64,000 nucleotides of DNA from Sphingobacteriaceae bacterium (GTDB lineage: Bacteria; Bacteroidota; Bacteroidia; B-17B0; Aurantibacillaceae). Each line of letters begins with the position of its first letter. The stretch's first letter is position 1. The position numbers were made by a program, and so were the translations under genes. The stretch covers positions 310,001-374,000 of the forward strand of contig JADJMM010000002.1 of NCBI GenBank assembly GCA_016709575.1, written 5' to 3'. This document shows, one piece after another, positions 58,159-64,000 of the stretch. The notes beneath the pieces were generated by a model that ran no database searches, was not told the DNA's origin, and saw nothing but the letters and a program-made list of their open reading frames with translations.

Positions 58159-59580
58159 TTATTTTTTTATTAATCGATATCCTGCATCTCCGCAGTATTC
58201 ACCTTCGTTTGTAATTTTATATCCCGCTTTTTCAAAACTCATTATAGATGCGACATTCTGTTTCTTTATATAAGCCGTAATTTCCTTGTTGCCATGTCGT
58301 TCATAAAAATAATCTGCTGCCATATTTAAAATTAAGCCTGCCAGTTTTTTTCCTCTGAATTCAGGAGCAATCGCTATTCCAATCACATTCTCAGTTTCCT
58401 CTCTCAGAATTCTAACTGAGCCGCAAGGTATTGTATTGTATGAGAAAATTAAAAAATCCAATTGTTCATCCTTCAACCTTCCTGCAAACCATTTTTCATG
58501 ATTAGCAAATTCTATTTTAGCCTTATTGTGAGAATTAGCACGCGTAACCGGGTCGTTATTCCAATCATAAATTAGTTTAATATCGCTTTCCTTTACCTTT
58601 CTGCATTCTAACAAAAGTGAATTAACAACGTCTAAAATTCTGGCTGGAGATTTTCCATCCAATAGTTTAGATTGTTTTTTGATTTGTTCGTTAATGTGCT
58701 CTAAAGTAATACTGTTGATGTCCTTTCCGATATGATCAGCATCCAATTTCACTGCACATGAATTATTTACTAAGTTTCCTAAAATGTATTTTTGATTTTC
58801 TGCTGTTTGAATTAAACTAATATGAATTCCCAAAGCCGCTGCTTCTAAAGCAATATTACTTGGTTGCAGAATTGCTATGTCATTGCTTTGAATCAGTTTC
58901 ATTAAATCCGTTGTATCAAGAGAATGAAATAGTTTTAACCTGCCTTCATTCTGAGAAGCTAATTTTTCCAATGATTTAAATGCAGAATTTAAAGGATAAG
59001 TTAAGATCGAAATTTGTTTTTCGGTTTCCTTTAAAAGAGAAGTAACAATTTTTTCAGAATAACCTTCAGGATCTGTTCCTCCAATACAAACCAAAACTTT
59101 ATTAGTTGATTTCTTTTCTTGCGATTTTGAAGCTCCTAGGATTTCCGATTTAATAATTGCGTATTCTAAACCGGCATACAATTTTGAATTTGATGACAGT
59201 TTATACTCTTTACCGGAATATCCATGATTAATCACAACATCCGCCACATTCTCCCACTCATTCAAATCGTCAATGGCAATCACTTTATTTCCATTTGTTT
59301 TCAGAGCTTTCTGATAATCCGTTTTAAAACTATATCCATCTAATACAACGATATCTGTTTTAGAAATTTCACTAATAAACTCTTCGGAGTCTTTTAGGTT
59401 TACTAAAATAAATCCGCTTGACTTTACCAAACCACATACCAGTTCATCTGCTTTAACAGAATAGTATTTAATTTCAAAAAAATCTTTCAGATAAGATGCT
59501 AAAGCTAAAGTACGGTGAATATGGCCTAGACCAATTTTTGCGTTTCCATCTGCTCTTATGGCAATGTTAGGTTTTTGCAT
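58159..59580 (-). CDS. pseG: PseG-type UDP-sugar hydrolase fused to GNAT acetyltransferase (PseH-like)
   Basis: 473 residues. The N-terminal part (about 1-320) is PseG-like: IRADGNAKIGLGHIHRTLAL, DIVVLDGYSFKTDYQKAL, VLVCIGGTDPEGYSEKIV, with a GT-B fold; it removes UDP from the activated sugar. The C-terminal part (about 325-473) is a GNAT domain (IYDWNNDPVTRANSHNKAKI, HEKWFAGRL, IAIAPEFRGKKLAGLIL) like PseH, which N-acetylates the C4 amino group. One protein therefore covers two steps of nonulosonate synthesis. It overlaps the upstream gene by 14 bases, indicating translational coupling. Confidence 0.9.
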   Translation of the reverse strand: MQKPNIAIRADGNAKIGLGHIHRTLALASYLKDFFEIKYYSVKADELVCGLVKSSGFILVNLKDSEEFISEISKTDIVVLDGYSFKTDYQKALKTNGNKVIAIDDLNEWENVADVVINHGYSGKEYKLSSNSKLYAGLEYAIIKSEILGASKSQEKKSTNKVLVCIGGTDPEGYSEKIVTSLLKETEKQISILTYPLNSAFKSLEKLASQNEGRLKLFHSLDTTDLMKLIQSNDIAILQPSNIALEAAALGIHISLIQTAENQKYILGNLVNNSCAVKLDADHIGKDINSITLEHINEQIKKQSKLLDGKSPARILDVVNSLLLECRKVKESDIKLIYDWNNDPVTRANSHNKAKIEFANHEKWFAGRLKDEQLDFLIFSYNTIPCGSVRILREETENVIGIAIAPEFRGKKLAGLILNMAADYFYERHGNKEITAYIKKQNVASIMSFEKAGYKITNEGEYCGDAGYRLIKK

Positions 59581-61357
59581 CCGCAGGGATCTTGGTTACC
59601 TTATTTAAGGTATCAATCAAAGTTTGATCGGTTCTAAATTTTAAACCAATGTGAGAATTCATTTTTGCAATTTCAGGATTAGTATCCAAAAACTTAAACA
59701 GTTCAACAAGATTAAACTCAATCTTGTTTTTTATGAAATAATTTTCAATCAAATTGTACATGTCCAAATCTTCCTGATGATCGAGCGTTAATCTGTAATT
59801 TCTTACCCACTCTTTAGGAAGTTCAACAATATTTAATTTAAAGTGCTCAGGATTATTCATGAAATACCAAGTCATGTATTCGGAATAGTCTGCCTTTACA
59901 AAATGTCTTTTTACTTTCTCAAGTGCAGCAACATTAATAATTTCAAGATTTGTTCCGATAGCAGCTTCTTTACCTGAAGTATAATCTGCTCCTGAAGCAA
60001 AGTGCGAGGCTAACAAAAATTCCGCAACTTCTGGAGCAATATATACGTTGTCGCCCGTTACTCTTATCACAACATCAATACCAAGCTTTCTTGTAATATC
60101 TAAATAACGTTGTATAACATCGTCGGGATCTCCTTTATGAAAAATTACTTTCTTATCGTAAGTATATTTTTCTAATTCAGAATCCTGATCTGTTGTTGAA
60201 GTTGCTAAAATAGTATAATCAACATCTTTAAATCTTAATGCATTCTTTATACAAAGTTCAACAGAACTTAAATTCCCGATTTTTAATTTTGCTTTTTCCT
60301 TTAGGCGGGAAGATTTTAAACGTGCTGCAATGATAGTGGCAATCTTAATCTTTTTCAAATCTTCTTTCTGAATTGCTTTACCTTTTTCTAAATCTCTTTC
60401 TGCAACATACTTTCCATTTAACATATTCTTTAATTCCGAATATAAAACACCTTTCTGCGCAGTACGTTTAAAAGAAATATCTTCAGCTCTTATACCTTGT
60501 CCTTTTAAAATAGATTTATTAAGAATTGGTAATTGAATTGATTTCTCTAAATACACTCTCTCACGGTCGTTAATAAAATCTTGCTTGAAAACTTCACCAT
60601 ACCGTTTTTGATTGGCAATTATTTCATCGAATTTCACCCTCGTTATACTCGAAAACTTATCGTATGCTGTTTCAAGCTCGCTATGCATAACGTGCTTCTC
60701 AATGATATCCGCTCCTTCAAATAAAGCCATTAAAGGTAAAAGAAGTGCGTCGGAGTGTGTTCCATCAATATGGTCGGCAAAAACTATGCGTTTACCATAT
60801 GTATTTTTAATAAGTTCAATTTTTCCTAAACCGCTATCCTGAAATTCGGTTGGATAAGCCTGAAAACCTACTTCGAGTAATAGTTCCTGAGGTTTTACCT
60901 TCGATTCAAAGTACTCAACGAAGCTTTTTATTTCGTTCAATTCACGACCGGCAATATTAATAATGAGTTTATGTTTCGAAAGGTCTAGTTTCTCAAAAGC
61001 ACCAAGTACTTCTCTATTTTCCAGTACAGAAGTCTGCAATTTTAATCCGGTAATTTTTGCTTGATTTCCTTCGAATATTTTTACACCATACAAATCGAAA
61101 ACATCCAACCATACCTGTTTAGTTTCAGACGCTTTATCAATTACCTGATTCCATTGTGCTTCTGTAAAGTGCAATTTTTTGTACACTTCATAAAATTCAA
61201 AATCACTTAAAGCTATGCCATCAGGACTAAAAGGCTGGAATTTAATTCCCGTATTGTCTTTAGCATCGATATCAGAAAATTCATCGAGCAAAGAAAGCAA
61301 GTACTTCAAATCTCCGCCGTGGGTATTTGCAACTTCTATGATATTATAATACTGCAT
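59567..61357 (-). CDS. NeuB-like synthase fused to SpsF-type cytidylyltransferase
   Basis: 596 residues with an uncommon domain order. Residues about 1-255 form a diverged NeuB-type TIM barrel (NIIEVANTHGGDLKYLLSLL, NTGIKFQPFS, AYPTEFQDSG) that keeps the metal-ligand His motifs as ADHIDGTHSD and EKHVMHSE. A SAF-like domain follows (about 270-335, SILKGQGIRAEDISFKR). Residues about 338-585 are an SpsF/acylneuraminate cytidylyltransferase-like domain (IATIIAARLKSSRLKEKAKL, VDYTILATSTTDQDSELEKY, FHKGDPDDVIQRYLDI, VIRVTGDNVYIAPE). The cytidylyltransferase half may supply the missing PseF step, making the CMP-sugar. The N-terminal half may be a second synthase of altered specificity or a regulatory relic. 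It starts one base inside the methyltransferase stop. Confidence 0.82.
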   Translation of the reverse strand: MQYYNIIEVANTHGGDLKYLLSLLDEFSDIDAKDNTGIKFQPFSPDGIALSDFEFYEVYKKLHFTEAQWNQVIDKASETKQVWLDVFDLYGVKIFEGNQAKITGLKLQTSVLENREVLGAFEKLDLSKHKLIINIAGRELNEIKSFVEYFESKVKPQELLLEVGFQAYPTEFQDSGLGKIELIKNTYGKRIVFADHIDGTHSDALLLPLMALFEGADIIEKHVMHSELETAYDKFSSITRVKFDEIIANQKRYGEVFKQDFINDRERVYLEKSIQLPILNKSILKGQGIRAEDISFKRTAQKGVLYSELKNMLNGKYVAERDLEKGKAIQKEDLKKIKIATIIAARLKSSRLKEKAKLKIGNLSSVELCIKNALRFKDVDYTILATSTTDQDSELEKYTYDKKVIFHKGDPDDVIQRYLDITRKLGIDVVIRVTGDNVYIAPEVAEFLLASHFASGADYTSGKEAAIGTNLEIINVAALEKVKRHFVKADYSEYMTWYFMNNPEHFKLNIVELPKEWVRNYRLTLDHQEDLDMYNLIENYFIKNKIEFNLVELFKFLDTNPEIAKMNSHIGLKFRTDQTLIDTLNKVTKIPADAKT

Positions 61358-62106
61358 TAGATTCTTTCAATCAGCATCCATTTCCAATTAAAAATTAAGC
61401 TTCCTACAATTTGCTTATTATCTTTTACCACTGTAACACCTTTAATCTTTGCGTCGAAATCTTTATGCTCTTTGTTAATTTGGGTAGAATCAAATTCATC
61501 ATCAATAAACTTAACCTTGAAATTACCTTGCGATTTAACGTAAGACTCTAATAAGGCCTCGCTATATGTGTTCTGGCAAACGAAATTAGTTGGGTTGCCT
61601 TGCGCATCAAAATCATCTGTATAAAGGTATTTTGCTAATAAAGTTGTATCCGAAATTAAAGAGCGGATGATACAGTACTTTTTAGTTCTACCCAATAAAG
61701 TACGAATTGGGGTTCTGAAATCAGGTAAGTGTAAAAGTACATTACAACAATACACAAAATCAAACTGACCTAAATCGCTGTTCTCATTAAAAAGATCGCC
61801 GTCTTTGAATTTCGCAGAGGTGCCTTTAAAATGATTTGTTGCAAACTCAATATATTTTTTCGTAGCATCAGCTCCAGTATAATCAATAGTCTCATCTATT
61901 TTACGTACTAAATTATAATAATGTCCGGCCGCACAACCAAAATCTAAAACCGTATTCCCTTTTTGATAAAGTGGTTTAATGATTCTTGCTAATTGCTTAG
62001 CAGATTCCATTTCAGGTAATTCACCTGTTGCACGTTGGTAGGTTCTTAATTCTACTTTGTCATCTTTGTTCCAGATTCTCCAGTTGTTTTCTTTTACGTT
62101 TTCCAT
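61357..62106 (-). CDS. SAM-dependent class I methyltransferase
   Basis: 249 residues, cytosolic, no signal peptide. The SAM-binding motif I is VLDFGCAAGHYYNLVRK, motif II lies near DYTGADATKKYIEFATNHF, and FDFVYCCNVLLHLPDF corresponds to motifs III/IV. The C-terminal part (LLAKYLYTDDFDAQGNPTNF) is specific to this subfamily and not recognised. Location in the sugar operon suggests it methylates the nonulosonic acid or the glycan carrying it, but peptide or lipid substrates cannot be excluded. ATG at 62106; the stop overlaps the next gene's start by one base. Confidence 0.82.
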   Translation of the reverse strand: MENVKENNWRIWNKDDKVELRTYQRATGELPEMESAKQLARIIKPLYQKGNTVLDFGCAAGHYYNLVRKIDETIDYTGADATKKYIEFATNHFKGTSAKFKDGDLFNENSDLGQFDFVYCCNVLLHLPDFRTPIRTLLGRTKKYCIIRSLISDTTLLAKYLYTDDFDAQGNPTNFVCQNTYSEALLESYVKSQGNFKVKFIDDEFDSTQINKEHKDFDAKIKGVTVVKDNKQIVGSLIFNWKWMLIERI

Positions 62107-62138
62107 TTTAGGTTATTTATTAAGTTTTGATTTTTAGT

Positions 62139-62912
62139 TTAACTGATGGTCCAACCGCCATCTACTGATATATTTTGTCCGGTGATATAAGAAGAAGCAT
62201 CAGAAGCAAGTAACACAATAGTACCACTCAAATCTTCCGGTTGACCAATTCTTTTCAACGGCACTTTATTTTCTAATTTAGAAATAAATTCTTTTTTCTC
62301 CTGCACTGTTTTAGAGGGAAATGTTCCAGGACTAACACAATTTACTCTAACACCACGTTCTGCCAAATAATTAGCGTAGTACTTTGTTAGTTGAATAATA
62401 GCCGCTTTTGATGCTCCGTATTGCGCTGAATTAAAAAACTCAGGAAATTTATCATAGATAGAAAAATCAGGGGAAACTATTCCATACATAGAGGAAATAT
62501 TTATTATTTTTCCATTCTTCTCTTCCATAAAAGGCAATACCTCACGAATACAACAATGTAAACCGGTTATTAAACCATCCATAGAATAATTCCAATCTTC
62601 GCGACTGACATTCTCAGGCCTTGCACTTTTTAAAACAAAAGCATTGTTTATTAAAATATCAATTGAGCCATACGTTTTATTTACGGCCTCAAAACAATTT
62701 TTTATGGAAGTGTCATTTGTAATATCGATTGGCACAAATTTAATCCGCTTCTTCTCCTCATCAGTAAAGGCCGCATTAAACTTATCTGCACTTTTAGCAG
62801 CCACAATAACATTTGCTCCGAAAGAAGCTAAAGCCCTGCACATAGCAATTCCGAGGTGACCGTAACCACCAGTGACAATTGCTGTTTTATTTTCCAGATT
62901 AAATATACTCAT
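62139..62912 (-). CDS. Short-chain dehydrogenase/reductase (SDR)
   Basis: 257 residues, classical SDR. NAD(P)-binding TGGYGHLGIAM, the NNAF segment (ILINNAFVL), catalytic Ser in IINISSMYG, Tyr/Lys in YGASKAAIIQL, and the C-terminal ITGQNISVDGGWTI. Likely reduces or oxidises a hydroxyl on a sugar intermediate of the operon; similar SDRs occur beside nonulosonate genes in other bacteria. Starts 1 base past the stop of the aldo/keto reductase. Confidence 0.88.
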   Translation of the reverse strand: MSIFNLENKTAIVTGGYGHLGIAMCRALASFGANVIVAAKSADKFNAAFTDEEKKRIKFVPIDITNDTSIKNCFEAVNKTYGSIDILINNAFVLKSARPENVSREDWNYSMDGLITGLHCCIREVLPFMEEKNGKIINISSMYGIVSPDFSIYDKFPEFFNSAQYGASKAAIIQLTKYYANYLAERGVRVNCVSPGTFPSKTVQEKKEFISKLENKVPLKRIGQPEDLSGTIVLLASDASSYITGQNISVDGGWTIS

Positions 62913-62913
62913 G

Positions 62914-63777
62914 CTACCAATTTAAAGGTAATATTAATTTTTCATTTTCCTCCTTAAGGGCTTCCAATTTTTCCAACACATCACCCGATAAAACTTTACC
63001 ACTTTCTTTAATATTTTCTTTCAAATTATTTAAGCTATCCACACCTAAAACAACTTTATCAACATAAGCATTTGATAAGCAAAAGTTAATGCATAGAGCT
63101 TGGATTGAAAGTTCAGATTGAATTGAAATATCAATGAGTTGCTTTAGTTTTTTAGCTATTCCCTGTAGTTTTTCCGGTAAAGATTCAGGTGTTTTAAAAA
63201 CAAGCCCTTGCAAAAAACATGATCTTACATGAACTTCAACGCCTTTCTCCTTTAAGGATTTAAAACTAGCGGCAAAACGCTGATCAAACACATTAAATGG
63301 AACTTGAACAATATCGAATTCTATTTCATTTTCCAATAAAAATTTCAATTCCGAAGGATAGTACAAGGAGAATCCAATTTTACTTATTGAACCCGTTTCC
63401 TTTAATTGCAAAAATTTTTTTACTTCAGAAATACTGTCGCCAAACATTTTAAAATCATGCGCCATGTAGCCATAAACGCTGTTTAATCCGAGCTTAATTA
63501 ATGATTCTTGTAATGGCGCATTAGACAATTCTACTTTAGGCGGGAACTTAGTAATTACATTAAACTGTTTTCCAGGATTACTTTTAAAGTAGTTTCCTAA
63601 TTTAGATTCTGAATTGCCGTAAGCGGTAGCAGTATCTAAGGTATCTACACCATTTTCAAAAGCAAAATTTAAAATAGAAGACATTTCATTTTTAGAAACT
63701 TCACCCGTTTTATTATTGATACCGTAATTTAAACCAAACTGAACGGTACCTAATGCTATTTTCTCTCGTAAGTTCAA
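62914..63777 (-). CDS. Aldo/keto reductase family protein
   Basis: 287 residues; TIM-barrel oxidoreductase with ALGTVQFGLNYGINNKTGEV, the catalytic Asp/Tyr region GVDTLDTATAYGNSESKLG, ITKFPPKV, the His motif GYMAHDFKMF and DIVQVPFNVFDQRF. Starts TTG at 63777 (MNLREKIALG), two bases after the pseB stop; no ATG fits. Members of this subgroup are common in flagellin or surface sugar clusters, where their substrate is unproven. Probably acts on a nucleotide-sugar or nonulosonate intermediate. Confidence 0.83.
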   Translation of the reverse strand: MNLREKIALGTVQFGLNYGINNKTGEVSKNEMSSILNFAFENGVDTLDTATAYGNSESKLGNYFKSNPGKQFNVITKFPPKVELSNAPLQESLIKLGLNSVYGYMAHDFKMFGDSISEVKKFLQLKETGSISKIGFSLYYPSELKFLLENEIEFDIVQVPFNVFDQRFAASFKSLKEKGVEVHVRSCFLQGLVFKTPESLPEKLQGIAKKLKQLIDISIQSELSIQALCINFCLSNAYVDKVVLGVDSLNNLKENIKESGKVLSGDVLEKLEALKEENEKLILPLNW

Positions 63778-63779
63778 GA

Positions 63780-64000
63780 TTAAACTTTGAAATCCGGATC
63801 TAAATGTGTTTTAATTAATTCACGTAATTGCTCTGCATTAACCCAATCTGTGTTCTGGCCTGAATTAAATTTGAATCCTTCTTTCACTTTTTTGGCATTA
63901 AAATGCTTTATGTATTCATCAATTTTAAAAGCTGGAACTTGAGGTAAAATAGCATAGTACTTTCCTAAATCATAAGTACTAAATGAATCAGATTCTGTAA
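63780..64000 (-). CDS. pseB: UDP-N-acetylglucosamine 4,6-dehydratase, C-terminal fragment (starts beyond window)
   Basis: The C-terminal 72 or so residues of a gene entering from the right edge: FSTYDLGKYYAILPQVPAFK, KVKEGFKFNSGQNTDWVNAE, QLRELIKTHLDPDF, ending with TAA at 63780. The Y-N-S-G-x-N-x-x-W-(L/V) pattern and length match the C-terminus of PseB/FlaA1-type inverting 4,6-dehydratases, which begin pseudaminic acid synthesis. It supports the pseB-...-pseG-pseI order of a nonulosonate operon that extends beyond the window. Assignment rests on a short tail, so paralogous dehydratases cannot be excluded. Confidence 0.72.
   Translation of the reverse strand, partial: TESDSFSTYDLGKYYAILPQVPAFKIDEYIKHFNAKKVKEGFKFNSGQNTDWVNAEQLRELIKTHLDPDFKV

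Noticed and set aside
1..64000. Insertion sequence, prophage or integrative element
   Set aside because: No transposase, integrase, phage structural gene, terminal inverted repeat or tRNA attachment site was seen; paralogous clusters look like local duplications.

Overview
The window looks like a chromosomal segment of a low-GC member of the Bacteroidota (flavobacterial or chitinophaga/sphingobacteria-like; I cannot place it more finely). The evidence is type IX secretion (T9SS) sorting domains of both kinds (type A tails and gliding-motility-associated C-terminal domains), a PorP/SprF protein followed by a PD40/OmpA protein, a DUF3276 (PUR-like) protein, an atpD-atpC pair split from the rest of the ATP synthase genes, several TAnnTTTG promoter motifs, and mostly absent Shine-Dalgarno sequences.

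Layout. 1-4040: two divergent copies of a module made of a small secreted protein and a large Cys-rich secreted repeat protein; the left copy runs off the window. 4050-5959: rpe and a glutaryl-CoA dehydrogenase-like gene. 6074-9073: porP/sprF and a TPR-PD40-OmpA protein. 9135-15871: three tandem paralogous T9SS exoproteins with Asp-box-like motifs. 16029-22903: PUR-like protein, secreted cupredoxin, PD40/SPOR envelope protein, and a membrane PAS-GAF-SpoIIE phosphatase. 22956-27331: secreted subtilisin-like protease, LRR protein, ribF. 27427-29178: atpD, atpC. 29436-44977: three tandem giant adhesin-like proteins (2150, 1464 and about 1451 residues) made of an N-terminal anchor-like domain, Ig-like repeats, a PKD domain and a gliding-type C-terminal sorting domain. 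45137-48931: M16 metallopeptidase and dienelactone hydrolase. 49193-52644: rplM-rpsI-rpsB-tsf-pyrH. 53203-64000: a tightly packed minus-strand operon for a nonulosonic acid (pseudaminic-acid-like sugar), from pseB (partial, right edge) to a dipeptide epimerase.

How it fits together. Most of the window serves the cell surface: T9SS components or accessory envelope proteins, their secreted cargo (repeat adhesins, Asp-box proteins, protease, cupredoxin), and a sugar operon that would make a CMP-activated nonulosonate for surface glycans or glycoproteins. The most novel-looking material is in that operon: a synthase-cytidylyltransferase fusion, and an unrecognised membrane protein that, once a frameshift is repaired, carries HP and S-T motifs like those of bacterial sialyltransferases.

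Data quality. At least ten single-base indels break obviously real genes, including the essential atpD and rpsB, and most lie in A/T homopolymers. One in-frame TGA interrupts the third giant gene. This pattern fits residual long-read sequencing error better than pseudogenisation, so broken genes are annotated here at their restored extents.
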